From CAJXNP01 sp050305935 (GTDB lineage Bacteria; Bacteroidota; Bacteroidia; Cytophagales; Cyclobacteriaceae), in the NCBI GenBank assembly GCA_050305935.1, contig JBNLGG010000034.1, positions 1 through 44,495 on the forward strand: a stretch of DNA of 44,495 bases, in the 5' to 3' direction. Under the pieces are notes generated by a model, which was not told where the DNA came from, made no database searches, and worked only from the letters and a program-made list of their open reading frames with translations. The position numbers and the translations under genes are program-made. The stretch's first letter is position 1. Every line of letters starts with the position of its first letter. Positions 23,493 through 32,364 of the stretch are shown piece after piece.

Positions 23493-24649
23493 ACTACTTT
23501 TCCCTCACGAATTAGTTTTAGGGCGTTTTCGTATTCTTCCGGATTGTTAGCGTTGATCAGTTCTTCCGGTCTTTCCGGCTGGATCATTTCAATGTCAGAA
23601 TTGATCAGCGCCTTTCTCGGGCAACTGTACCCGAGCCCAAGAAATTGTAGCAAGACAGGATATGCTTTTGGCTCCCAGATGGTAATGAGAGGTTCGGGAA
23701 AATCAGTCTCTTTATTATAAAAAGCTGTCGCAATCTTAGAAGGATTTCGTGCTTTGACCAATTGGGCAATGGTCTCCTTTGATAAAATGGGGAGGTCTAC
23801 CGCCAACACAAGCCAGGCACGGTCTGGATGTTCACGCAAGGCGCTCAAAATCCCTCCATAGGGACCCAAGTCATCAAATGAGTCAGCAATGCAATTATAA
23901 TGGGAAGACAGTTCTTCTACCTGGTCTTTCCGGCAGGAAACGTATGTCTTTGAAGTGAAATCATTCAATTGGTCGATCAGGTATTCCCGATGTGGCTTTC
24001 CATGATAGTCCATTGTCGCCTTGTCCCGTTTCATCCGCTGGCTCTTGCCTCCGGATAACACCAGGCCGAACAACTCAGGTATGTGATTGGCAATGTATTT
24101 CTGCACGACATGGGAAATGCTTTCTACCTCATCAATGTGAAAAGTAGGAATATCATGGTAGCCAGGAAGGTGCGTTTTTAAATAGTCGGGAATAATGCCT
24201 TCCTGATCTACATGAAGGATCATCAGCACATCCGTAATTTTATCCAACTTTTTTTCCAGGGGCTTTTTTTCGTCAATAACGATAATCTGTTTGTTTGAAT
24301 TAAAATGATTACCGTTGATGAGGACGAGATCGAATTCATTAAAAAAAGCGTTTCGCTGAAAACGATTAAACGGCATTTCCAGGTCAAACCTCTGGAAGGA
24401 AATTTTGTCGGTGTATATGAGCTGGCTTCCTGCTTTTAAAAAGGCTGATTTTTCTTCTTCATCCGTTTTATGATCTGCGTCGACGTAAGCCAGTTTATAA
24501 TTTTTGATTTGCTCAATTAAATCTCCGCTCAATTTTTTAATATTTCCACATGGCGTTCCCAGTATAGAAAGTTCGAGTCGTCCGAATTCGCCGAAAGTAG
24601 CTTTGGTTGTCTTGCCGTGCTTTTGATGCGGTTTAAGATTGGTAGTCAC
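23489..24649 (-). CDS. mobA: Molybdenum cofactor guanylyltransferase with N-terminal MobB-like domain
   Basis: 386 aa. Residues about 193-375 are a MobA nucleotidyltransferase: LVLSGGKSQRMKRDK (196-210), DLGPYGGILSAL and VLAVDLPIL. The first ~190 residues resemble MobB: LSILGTPCGNIKKLSGDL in the P-loop position, VDADHKTDEEEKSAFLKAGS, FDLVLINGNHF. The Walker A is degenerate (no GK[ST]), so GTP hydrolysis by this part is doubtful. MobA attaches GMP to molybdopterin; MobB is an accessory GTPase. The GTG start at 24649 is supported by AGGAGG ending 5 bases upstream and lies inside the end of moaC (17-base overlap). Confidence 0.87.
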   Translation of the reverse strand: MTTNLKPHQKHGKTTKATFGEFGRLELSILGTPCGNIKKLSGDLIEQIKNYKLAYVDADHKTDEEEKSAFLKAGSQLIYTDKISFQRFDLEMPFNRFQRNAFFNEFDLVLINGNHFNSNKQIIVIDEKKPLEKKLDKITDVLMILHVDQEGIIPDYLKTHLPGYHDIPTFHIDEVESISHVVQKYIANHIPELFGLVLSGGKSQRMKRDKATMDYHGKPHREYLIDQLNDFTSKTYVSCRKDQVEELSSHYNCIADSFDDLGPYGGILSALREHPDRAWLVLAVDLPILSKETIAQLVKARNPSKIATAFYNKETDFPEPLITIWEPKAYPVLLQFLGLGYSCPRKALINSDIEMIQPERPEELINANNPEEYENALKLIREGKVV

Positions 24650-25106
24650 TTTTTCCTCCTTTTTTTTCTAACAACTTAATTTCACTAATTACGATATCGT
24701 GCGAAAAAGCTTTGCACATGTCGTAGATGGTGAGCGCTGCAATCGATGCACCGGTGAGTGCTTCCATTTCCACGCCGGTTTTTGCAGAAATTTTAGCCGT
24801 GCAGACAATTTCAAATTCATTGGAACCAATTTTATTGATTTCTACGGAGCTGTGATCCAATGCGATCGGATGGCACAATGGAATTAAATCACTGGTTTTT
24901 TTAGCGCCCATGATCCCGGCCAGGATAGCTGTTTGGAAAACGCTCCCCTTTTTGGTTTTTATATCATCATTCTCAAAATGGTGGATTACCTCTTCAGGTA
25001 AGGAGATGATGGCCCTCGCCCTGGCAATTCGATGGGTGGTTGATTTTTCACCCACATCTACCATAGCAGGATTGCCTGATTTATCAAGGTGGCTAAAGTC
25101 TTTCAT
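24633..25106 (-). CDS. moaC: Cyclic pyranopterin monophosphate synthase
   Basis: Acts after MoaA to make cyclic pyranopterin monophosphate. 157 aa from the ATG at 25106: DFSHLDKSGNPAMVDVGEKS is the usual MoaC N-terminus. The frame is open to 25217, but the extra 37 residues look like non-coding leader. AILAGIMGAKKTSDLIPLCH and KTGVEMEALTGAS are the diagnostic motifs. The start diverges from moeA across 69 bp; the end overlaps mobA. Confidence 0.96.
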   Translation of the reverse strand: MKDFSHLDKSGNPAMVDVGEKSTTHRIARARAIISLPEEVIHHFENDDIKTKKGSVFQTAILAGIMGAKKTSDLIPLCHPIALDHSSVEINKIGSNEFEIVCTAKISAKTGVEMEALTGASIAALTIYDMCKAFSHDIVISEIKLLEKKGGKSDYQS

Positions 25107-25175
25107 TGTATACTCTTTCAAATACGAAATTATTAGATTGCGGTCATAGTTAGATACATAAAATACATTTTTATA

Positions 25176-26372
25176 ATGATAGAAGTCTCCGAAGCAATTC
25201 AAATTATCCTTGGTCATGCCATCTCTTTGCCAAAGGTCACCATTCCGATTGAGAAGTCAGTGGGAAGAGTCTTAATGGAGGAAATTGTGGCAGACCAGGA
25301 TTTCCCTCCTTTTGACCGGGTCATGATGGACGGCATAGCCATTGATTTCAAATCATTTGAAAATGGACAACGAGCATTTAAAATCGAGGGCATACAGGCT
25401 GCCGGGCAGGAGAGGATGATACTCAAAAACCCCCAATCTTGCCTGGAAGCCATGACGGGGGCTGTATTGCCGAAAGGATGTGACAGTGTAGTCCAATACG
25501 AATGGCTGGAGATTGACAAAGAAAAGGGAATTGCCAGGATAATCGAGGAAGGTGTCGAATTGGGGAAAAACATCCATAGAAAAGGGGAAGATAAAAAGGC
25601 GGGCGACCTGTTGATGTCAGGAGGAAGGACGATCAGCGCTGCCGAAGTGGCCATTCTGGCATCGGTAGGGAAGGAGGAGGTCGTGGTAACTAAACACCCC
25701 AAAGTGGCCATTATTTCTACCGGGGATGAGTTGGTCGATATTGGTGAAAAACCCTTGCCTCATCAGATCAGGAGGTCAAATGTCCATGCATTGCATGCGG
25801 AATTATTTAAGCTGGGCATTAAGGGTGATCTGTTTCATCTGCGGGATGAAAAGGAAGAATTGCTCAAATCAATTGATAAGATATTAAAAGACCATGATGT
25901 GCTGTTATTAAGCGGAGGTGTATCAATGGGAAAGTTTGATTTTTTACCTGAGGTATTTAAAGAATTGAATGTTACACAATTGTTCTATAAAATAAGGCAA
26001 AAGCCTGGAAAGCCATTCTGGTTTGGCAAGAAGGGGGACAAGTCCGTTTTTGCTTTTCCTGGAAACTCGGTATCTACTTTTCTTTGCTTTCACCGGTATT
26101 TTATGCCCTGGTTACAAAAATCATTGGGGATAAAGCCGGGTGAAACAGAATACGCCTCCCTTTCCGAAGACATCTACATAAAAACTGATTTCACGTTTTT
26201 CTTACAGGTTCGCCTTTCATCAAACAAGGAAGGTGTGCTAGTAGCCTATCCCCGATTCGGACGCGGTTCGGGAGACCACGCTAACCTGCTTGATTCTGAT
26301 GGATTCTTACAGTTGAGTGGAGGAAATGAATACAAGAAAGGAATGGCTTTCCCCGTTTTTCGCTTTCGATAA
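25176..26372 (+). CDS. moeA: Molybdopterin molybdotransferase
   Basis: Inserts molybdate into adenylated molybdopterin. 398 aa, normal length. DFPPFDRVMMDGIAID near residue 42, the MoCF-type block IISTGDELVDIGE, LLSGGVSMGKFDFLPEV and FPGNSVSTFLCF are conserved MoeA/gephyrin features. ATG start. Together with moaA, moaC, moaD, moaE and mobA it completes most of the pathway, so this organism should make a guanylated Mo cofactor. No molybdoenzyme or molybdate transporter gene is in the window. Confidence 0.96.
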   Translation: MIEVSEAIQIILGHAISLPKVTIPIEKSVGRVLMEEIVADQDFPPFDRVMMDGIAIDFKSFENGQRAFKIEGIQAAGQERMILKNPQSCLEAMTGAVLPKGCDSVVQYEWLEIDKEKGIARIIEEGVELGKNIHRKGEDKKAGDLLMSGGRTISAAEVAILASVGKEEVVVTKHPKVAIISTGDELVDIGEKPLPHQIRRSNVHALHAELFKLGIKGDLFHLRDEKEELLKSIDKILKDHDVLLLSGGVSMGKFDFLPEVFKELNVTQLFYKIRQKPGKPFWFGKKGDKSVFAFPGNSVSTFLCFHRYFMPWLQKSLGIKPGETEYASLSEDIYIKTDFTFFLQVRLSSNKEGVLVAYPRFGRGSGDHANLLDSDGFLQLSGGNEYKKGMAFPVFRFR

Positions 26373-26429
26373 ATCCTATCTTTTTCAAAAATATCTGCTA
26401 GATTTAAAAGCGCTAAAATTTTTTAACAA

Positions 26430-27830
26430 ATGAACGTCAGGATCAAATTCTTAGGGGGTGCAGGCACCGTTACAGGTTCAAAATATATATTGGAAATTGA
26501 TGACTTTAAGTTGATGATAGACTGTGGGATGTTCCAGGGTGTCAAGGAATTGAGGTTGAAAAACTGGGAGTCATTCCCTGTCAACCCGGAGGAAATTGAC
26601 GCCGTCGTGCTTACTCATGCGCACATCGACCATACAGGATACTTGCCCAGGCTTGCGAAGGAGGGTTTTTCCGGGCCCATTTACTGCAATGACGCCACAG
26701 AAGATCTGGTGAAGATTTTACTTTTGGATTCAGCGAAGCTACAAGAGGAAGAGGCTGCTTATGCAAAGAAAAAGGGATATTCAAAACACGAAGAACCACA
26801 GCCGCTGTATGGCATTAAAGATGTGGAAAACGTCCTTCCACTTATTCGATCAACGGATTACTATCAGGAAATTACAATTAAAGACAATGTGCTCGTGAAA
26901 TTTAAAAACGCCGGACACATACTTGGTGCATCTATCGTGGAGGTGAAGTTGATCGGTGAATCCCAGCAGAAAAAGATCGTTTTTTCCGGCGACTTAGGAA
27001 GGTACAATGATCCCATGCTTTATCCACCCACTCCCATAGAATACGCGGATGTGCTACTGGTGGAATCAACCTATGGTGACCGTGAAAACCCTATGGGAGA
27101 CCTTTCCGGTCAATTGGCAGAAATAGTAAACCGGTCACTAGAGCGGGGAGGTTGTATATTGATTCCGGCATTTTCGGTAGGCAGGACGCAGTTGATGCTT
27201 TATTATTTGAAGAAACTGATTCAGGAGGGCAGCATTCCTGATGTACCTGTGTACCTGGACAGTCCCATGGCCTTGAGTGCTACGGCCCTTCACAAACGAC
27301 ATTTTGAATATCATAAGCTGGATGAGTTTGATCTAAACAATCACCACTCCGTTTTTGACTTTAAAAATTTTCGATATAAAAGCTCGCAGGAAGAATCTAT
27401 GCAACTCAACAACCTGAAAAACAATGCAATCATTATTTCAGCCAGTGGAATGTGCACGGGAGGAAGGATCATGCATCATTTGTATAACCGGGTGAAAAAT
27501 GAAAACGATACCGTTTTATTTGTTGGCTATCAGGCTGAAGGAACCCGGGGAAGGAGAATTTTGGATGGCGAGCCTTCTGTAAAGATTTTTGGCTACGATA
27601 TTGAAGTAAAATGCCACGTGGAAAGGATAGAGGGCCTGTCAGCGCATGCTGATAAGACGGAACTGCTCACCTGGCTCGATCAGTTTAATGCATCGCCTAA
27701 AATGACATTTATTGTTCATGGTGAGGAAGCGTCCTCGAAAACGTTTGCTCAATCGATTGTTGAAAATTATAAGTGGAATGTAACCATCCCAAAATACAAT
27801 GAATCCTATGAATTATTTCGTGGGATTTGA
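26430..27830 (+). CDS. Beta-CASP metallo-beta-lactamase nuclease (YSH1/CPSF-like)
   Basis: 466 aa. FLGGAGTVTGSKY starts the metallo-beta-lactamase fold; THAHIDHTG (His63, His65, Asp67, His68) binds two metals, with GHILGAS and FSGDLG as later motifs. The beta-CASP part shows VESTYGDRENP, IPAFSVGRTQ, SASGMCTGGR and a final FIVHGE. Bacterial members are RNA exonucleases or endonucleases, commonly annotated as RNA-specific MBL-fold exonuclease; exact substrate unknown. It follows moeA by 57 bp on the same strand, with no clear terminator between. Confidence 0.9.
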   Translation: MNVRIKFLGGAGTVTGSKYILEIDDFKLMIDCGMFQGVKELRLKNWESFPVNPEEIDAVVLTHAHIDHTGYLPRLAKEGFSGPIYCNDATEDLVKILLLDSAKLQEEEAAYAKKKGYSKHEEPQPLYGIKDVENVLPLIRSTDYYQEITIKDNVLVKFKNAGHILGASIVEVKLIGESQQKKIVFSGDLGRYNDPMLYPPTPIEYADVLLVESTYGDRENPMGDLSGQLAEIVNRSLERGGCILIPAFSVGRTQLMLYYLKKLIQEGSIPDVPVYLDSPMALSATALHKRHFEYHKLDEFDLNNHHSVFDFKNFRYKSSQEESMQLNNLKNNAIIISASGMCTGGRIMHHLYNRVKNENDTVLFVGYQAEGTRGRRILDGEPSVKIFGYDIEVKCHVERIEGLSAHADKTELLTWLDQFNASPKMTFIVHGEEASSKTFAQSIVENYKWNVTIPKYNESYELFRGI

Positions 27831-28021
27831 TAAAAAAGTAATTAATTCAGGTCTTTTTAATTTGTGGAAACCTAAATTCTATTTATTTTTCTGTTTAATT
27901 TTAGTAGTGAACATAACAGTGTTTTGATCATGAATTGATATACTAATTGAGACAATTTCTTCTCAATGACCATCGAAATTGAAGAGACTCACTTAAATTA
28001 ACTAAGGCTAAAAGCCATTTT

Positions 28022-29800
28022 ATGGGGTTTGAATTCAACATATATTCCGTAATTCTTCTTGCATCAGGAATATTTACGGCCATTCTTTCAACCCTGATAC
28101 TACGCAAAAGGGGAGCATTACTTAGATGGTTTGGCTTCCTTATCCTGGCTATTTCAATTTGGGCCCACACTTATGCCCTCGAGTTGGCGAGCAGGACACT
28201 TGATCAAATGATGTTCTTCATTAGATTCGAATACCTCGCCATGGCCCCATTGCCTGTTTTCTGGATTATTTTTGTTTTTAGATATATCGGAAGATCAAAC
28301 TGGCTTGATTCCACCAGGTATGCATTGCTTTTTGTAATACCCCTCATTACCGTTTTATTAGTTTGGACCAATGAACTCCATCATTTGCATTATGCTTCAG
28401 TGGGCGTCGATAGCTCGGGAGCTTTTCCCTTACTTGATTTAAAAGCAGGGATTTGGTATAAGATTAACACGGCATACTTTTATTTGCTATTGGGGGCAGG
28501 GCTGATACTGCTAATTGTGAAGCTCAGAAAATCGGAGTCTATTTATCGGCGACAAAACCTCACCCTGATTGTAGGGGCCGCGATTCCCGCGATTGTCAAC
28601 ATATTTTACCTTTTTGATTTGAGACCTCTGGGACATGTGGACTTGACTCCTTATGCCTTTAGCCTAACGGCTTTTAGCGTGGCATTTGGCATCCTGAGGT
28701 TTAAATTGTTTGAATTACTACCGGTAGCGAGGGACAAGGTACTTGAAGTGATGCAGGATGGGGTGCTGGTGCTGGACAGGAAAAACAGGGTGGTCTTTGT
28801 AAATAAGACGATGAAAAAATTCCTCGATGTTCCCGTGATGGGACTCAGAGGAACGGAAATAGATTTTTTGTTTCCTCACGATGATAAACTGATAACTGCG
28901 ATAAAGAATGGAATACAGACGGCTGTAGAGTTAAAAGTAAAAAAAGGCGTCGAGATCAAATACTTTGAAGTGCTCATCACACCGATTTTCGAAAGGAACC
29001 AAACCTTTAGCGGACAACTGCTGCTTTTCAGGGACGAAACGGATAGGAAATTATATAGCGATAGACTCCAGACTCAGACCGACGAATTGATTGCATTGAA
29101 TAATCTGAAAGACAAGCTTTTTTCTATCATTGCCCATGACTTGCAGGGGCCGATGGGTAGCCTTAGGGATTTACTGGCGATGGCTGGGGCCGGAGATCTT
29201 TCTGATGACGAGGTAAGGAGGCTTCTTCCGCATGCCGCCAGTTATGTGAATAACATTTCCGAGTTAATGGAGAACCTCCTTCATTGGTCGAGAAGTCAAA
29301 TTTCACGGATTGAAGTGAACAAAGAAAATATCCGGTTAATAAATCTTGTTACCGGCGTTGTCAACCTGTTTGAGAAAAAAGCAGCCGAAAAACAGATAAC
29401 TATTAATGCTAATATCGACAGAAACGTGCAAGTATGTGCAGACAAGGATATGCTGCAATTTGTTATCCGGAACCTATTAGCCAACGCCATCAAATTTTGC
29501 AACCCCAATGACACCATCTCCATCTCTTGTACTGTGGCTGACGAGCTGATTACGATAATGGTTTGTGATACAGGTGTTGGCATAAAGGAGGAAAATATCG
29601 GCAAGTTATTTGGCCTGGAAAATTTCAGTACCAGGGGTACAAAATCTGAAAAAGGAACGGGGCTGGGACTGCTGCTTTGTAAAGAGTTTGTCGAAAAAAA
29701 TGGGGGAACTATATGGGTAGAAAGCAAGTGGGAGAAGGGTAGCACATTTAGTTTTACCATCCCTGCCGTTCTGGAACCTGCCGAATTCGCAAAAAAATAG
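28022..29800 (+). CDS. Sensor histidine kinase with 7TM N-terminus and PAS domain
   Basis: 592 aa. About seven hydrophobic helices fill residues 5-210, in the style of the histidine-kinase N-terminal 7TM domain. A PAS domain follows at about 225-330 (MQDGVLVLDRKNRVVFVNK), then HisKA with FSIIAHDLQGPMGSLRDLL (His372) and HATPase with NLLANAIKFC, CDTGVGI and GTGLGLLLCKEF. No receiver or DNA-binding domain is fused. The C-terminal kinase half is clearly related to that of the propeller kinase at 39946 (AHDL.xP, LCK(E/D)FVE(K/R)NGG). A small GGCT/AGCC hairpin sits just before the ATG. No response regulator gene adjoins. Confidence 0.9.
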   Translation: MGFEFNIYSVILLASGIFTAILSTLILRKRGALLRWFGFLILAISIWAHTYALELASRTLDQMMFFIRFEYLAMAPLPVFWIIFVFRYIGRSNWLDSTRYALLFVIPLITVLLVWTNELHHLHYASVGVDSSGAFPLLDLKAGIWYKINTAYFYLLLGAGLILLIVKLRKSESIYRRQNLTLIVGAAIPAIVNIFYLFDLRPLGHVDLTPYAFSLTAFSVAFGILRFKLFELLPVARDKVLEVMQDGVLVLDRKNRVVFVNKTMKKFLDVPVMGLRGTEIDFLFPHDDKLITAIKNGIQTAVELKVKKGVEIKYFEVLITPIFERNQTFSGQLLLFRDETDRKLYSDRLQTQTDELIALNNLKDKLFSIIAHDLQGPMGSLRDLLAMAGAGDLSDDEVRRLLPHAASYVNNISELMENLLHWSRSQISRIEVNKENIRLINLVTGVVNLFEKKAAEKQITINANIDRNVQVCADKDMLQFVIRNLLANAIKFCNPNDTISISCTVADELITIMVCDTGVGIKEENIGKLFGLENFSTRGTKSEKGTGLGLLLCKEFVEKNGGTIWVESKWEKGSTFSFTIPAVLEPAEFAKK

Positions 29801-29927
29801 TTGAACTACAATTTTCCTCAGATTTTCAAACAGCCTCTCCTTCAAATATTGAGAAAAGCGCATCATTTTCCTGATCTCGATGGGGGGCACAAGACGCATT
29901 TGACGGACGATGAGCAGGCTGTTTCCA

Positions 29928-30091
29928 TTACTTTCCAATGGCGGATATTGCTCCCGCATAGGCAGGCACACCGCTCGCCAGCGCAATTCGCAGCCCAAGG
30001 GGTAGCGCTACCAGCGATACGCTAAATCCAGCATTTAAATCATGTCCCCAGTATTTCCGGGCTTCTTTGCTGAATAAATTTTTGAAATCTG
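29928..30091 (-). pseudogene. SulP anion permease, N-terminal remnant
   Basis: On the minus strand, about 50 codons read FKNLFSKEARKYWGHDLNAG followed by FSVSLVALPLGLRIALASGV and PAYAGAISAIG, then a stop at 29928. This is the typical beginning of Bacteroidota SulP (sulfate/bicarbonate-type) transporters: the basic N-terminal helix, ALPLxLxIAxASGxP and AGxxxAIxG. All further transmembrane segments and the STAS domain are missing. It is therefore a decayed or truncated gene, lying 3' to 3' against the 7TM kinase. Confidence 0.65.
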
Positions 30092-30278
30092 CCAAGTATT
30101 GATTTTTTGGGGACTCATAATAGTCAAATATCAAGAGAGTGGCAAAAAAAAAACTGAACTGAAAATCTGGGAGGCTTTTCTGCTCAAGATGGAACACCGG
30201 CGACAAACAGAGATATTAAACCTGAATTGTCAGTCAACAATATTGAAAACAGGAAGTTAAATGAAAGAAAAATGACAA

Positions 30279-30306
30279 TTGGGTCAGTTGTTTGTAGATA
30301 CATTTG
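30279..30306 (+). promoter_or_regulatory. Possible Bacteroidota-type promoter of msrA
   Basis: TACATTTG at 30299-30306 fits TAnnTTTG; a TTG at 30279-30281 lies 17 bases before it, at the short end of the accepted spacing. Transcription would begin about 30312, shortly before the ATG at 30329. Confidence 0.45.
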
Positions 30307-30328
30307 AAATCTCGAAAAATAAGAAAAA

Positions 30329-30958
30329 ATGATAAAGACAATTTTAAGTTTGCTAATTGCCATGATGGTTATTAGTAGTAATATTGTGGTAGGGCAACAA
30401 GTCAATAAGAACAGTCAGAATATGAACAAGCTTCAAAAAGCAACCTTTGGCGCCGGATGTTTTTGGTGTGTAGAGGCAATATTTCAACGCCTTGAGGGTG
30501 TGACAAAAGTCGAATCGGGGTACAGTGGTGGAAAGATTAAAAATCCCAGTTACAAAGAAGTGTGCACAGGCACGACCGGCCATGCGGAAGTTTGCCAATT
30601 GACCTATGATCCCAATGTCATTTCCTTTGAAGAGTTATTGGCGGTATTCTGGCAGACGCACGATCCTACTACTCTAAACCGCCAGGGACATGATGTGGGC
30701 ACCCAGTACCGATCGGTAATATTTTACCATGATGAGCAGCAAAAAGCATTAGCTGAAAAGTATAAGAAAAAACTAACCGAAGAAAAGGTGTTTGACTCTC
30801 CCATTGTCACAGAGATCAGCCCGTTTGATACATTTTTTGTTGCTGAAGACTACCATCAGAATTATTTCAATCAAAATGGGACACAACCGTATTGTTCGAT
30901 TGTAATTGCCCCAAAAGTGGAGAAATTCAAAAAGGTTTTTCATGATAAGCTTAAGTAA
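30329..30958 (+). CDS. msrA: Exported peptide-methionine (S)-S-oxide reductase
   Basis: Reduces methionine-S-sulfoxide in damaged proteins. 209 aa. The N-terminus (MIKTILSLLIAMMVISSNIV, ending VGQQ) is a signal peptide, so this is a secreted or periplasmic form. FGAGCFWCVEA carries the catalytic Cys44; Cys47 replaces the more usual glycine after GCFW. GHAEVCQ, QGHDVGTQYRS and EDYHQNYF are conserved. A candidate resolving cysteine is Cys189 in QPYCSIVI. No msrB domain is fused. ATG start. A candidate promoter lies at 30279-30306. Confidence 0.95.
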   Translation: MIKTILSLLIAMMVISSNIVVGQQVNKNSQNMNKLQKATFGAGCFWCVEAIFQRLEGVTKVESGYSGGKIKNPSYKEVCTGTTGHAEVCQLTYDPNVISFEELLAVFWQTHDPTTLNRQGHDVGTQYRSVIFYHDEQQKALAEKYKKKLTEEKVFDSPIVTEISPFDTFFVAEDYHQNYFNQNGTQPYCSIVIAPKVEKFKKVFHDKLK

Positions 30959-31045
30959 TTAGGGGTCAGGCGGATTTAAACCGGTCAGGTTTGGCAGTCT
31001 TTTTTCGGTGAAAAAGTGGTGTGAAACCTGTTTAAACGCAAGTGA

Positions 31046-32020
31046 TCAATTGTTTCGAATAAAATCTCCCACTATGTTGGAATATTCTTCATGGTAAGCA
31101 GAGTCCTGGTAGATCATCACGTGCCCTACACGATCAAAGGTTTCCAGCCTATACGACTCCCTGTCAAACTGTGAAAGTTCATCCAGTAGTATTTGAAAGG
31201 AAGTAGTTGGATCGTCTTTGCTGTGAAGAAAAAGTGTAGGGATTTTTCCACCATTCCACAGAGCGGATAAGCGGAGAGAATCCCCGAATCCGTTGATCTG
31301 GCTACTGAAATCCTGTAACACCAGGTCAAAAAAGAATCTTGGCAACCCCATTTCCTGTCCGTTTTGCCATAATGTTTCATACACATTGGAAAGCGAGCTG
31401 TCGAATACCAGCTTATCAATGTTAATAGAATGGTTTTCCAGCGAGTCGGATAACTCGTCTCTTCCTATGACGTTTAGAATCGCCATCACTCCCTGACTGA
31501 AACCATATAAGACAAATTCTTCCTGCTTCTTTTGTCGATGGAGGTACAGCAAATAGGCTGTGAGGTCTTCGCCAAATTTGTATCCCATGAAGGTTTTGGC
31601 GGGGTCAGATTTGCCACTATTCCGCAAGTCCGGAATACAAATGTTATATAATGTATCGAGCCCTTCCTCCCTGATAAGCTCCAGGTATTTCATTGTTTTC
31701 AGGCGGTTGGAAGTACGGCCATGCACGAGTACGATGCATTTATTTCCTTTTGCTGATGGTGCATACCAGCCGTTTAGGTTCAGGTTTTCATGAAGGGATT
31801 TTACATTCACCTCCACGAAATCATGAAAGCCATAATCTTCCGGTGAATTGTGATCGCCTATGCCATATTGCAAACGCATGCTATCGTAACGGAGAATATC
31901 GTCAAAGGTATAGGGGTCGTAGTCCGTAATCATGGAGGTAATTTTGCGGGGAGCGTAGAAGTATCCCAGGGCAGGTATTATGATCAAAATGCCAATGAGA
32001 AAAATGAATCTTTTTTTCAA
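31046..32020 (-). CDS. Membrane-anchored alpha/beta hydrolase
   Basis: 324 aa. An N-terminal hydrophobic segment (FIFLIGILIIIPALGYFY) is a signal anchor or uncleaved signal. The hydrolase fold shows the oxyanion-region LVHGRTSNR, nucleophile elbow GFSQG (Ser175), acidic residue in LHSKDDPTT (Asp269 or 270) and the catalytic histidine in RVGHVMIY (His300). It belongs with BEM46/YqkD-like extracytoplasmic hydrolases; the substrate is unknown. The start is TTG at 32020; the first in-frame ATG (residue 30) would remove the whole anchor, so TTG is preferred. Confidence 0.85.
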   Translation of the reverse strand: MKKRFIFLIGILIIIPALGYFYAPRKITSMITDYDPYTFDDILRYDSMRLQYGIGDHNSPEDYGFHDFVEVNVKSLHENLNLNGWYAPSAKGNKCIVLVHGRTSNRLKTMKYLELIREEGLDTLYNICIPDLRNSGKSDPAKTFMGYKFGEDLTAYLLYLHRQKKQEEFVLYGFSQGVMAILNVIGRDELSDSLENHSINIDKLVFDSSLSNVYETLWQNGQEMGLPRFFFDLVLQDFSSQINGFGDSLRLSALWNGGKIPTLFLHSKDDPTTSFQILLDELSQFDRESYRLETFDRVGHVMIYQDSAYHEEYSNIVGDFIRNN

Positions 32021-32364
32021 TTGTTGGGAGGTTGAAAGTTGATCTCCCTAAGTTAGGAAATTAGGTTTCATCCCATAATAATCAGGCTGAAAATAATTGG
32101 GAACTTGTGTTCGATTTGTAGTGATTGATGGAAAATAAATTTCGCAAACATTTGATTATAAATGCGTCAAATCGATAAATAGTTTCAATTCATAAGATAA
32201 GTCCCTTGCATCCAGGTTTTTTCAACTATCTCTGGGACTTGCGCCGTTTCTTTACCCGAAAATGTTGCCAAAGCAGTTGTGGTGAGAGGTATGAGTGAAG
32301 ATTTCATGGTTGACCACGTTGTTTTGTTTGATAAGGTGGAGGGCGTTGCTCTTCGCCTTTCTTT
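32021..32364. other. Gene-free stretch, function not seen
   Basis: 344 bp without a supportable gene. The only structure is an AAGTCCC/GGGACTT inverted pair (32199-32205 and 32234-32240) with a 28-base loop. A short minus-strand frame ending at the pair gives no recognisable protein. Confidence 0.5.

Larger units (their letters stand above)
29801..30328. other. Gap with gene remnant and MsrA promoter
   Basis: 528 bp without an intact gene. It contains a SulP permease N-terminal remnant on the minus strand (29928-30091). The stretch 29801-29927 has an open minus-strand frame (residues such as PPIEIRKMMRFSQYLKERLF) that matches nothing I know. The right part is AT-rich and holds the msrA promoter. 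Confidence 0.55.

Noticed and set aside
29606..29998. 130-codon minus-strand frame across the 3' end of the 7TM kinase
   Set aside because: Mostly antisense to kinase codons; only its part beyond 29801 could be an old gene piece and it matches nothing known to me.
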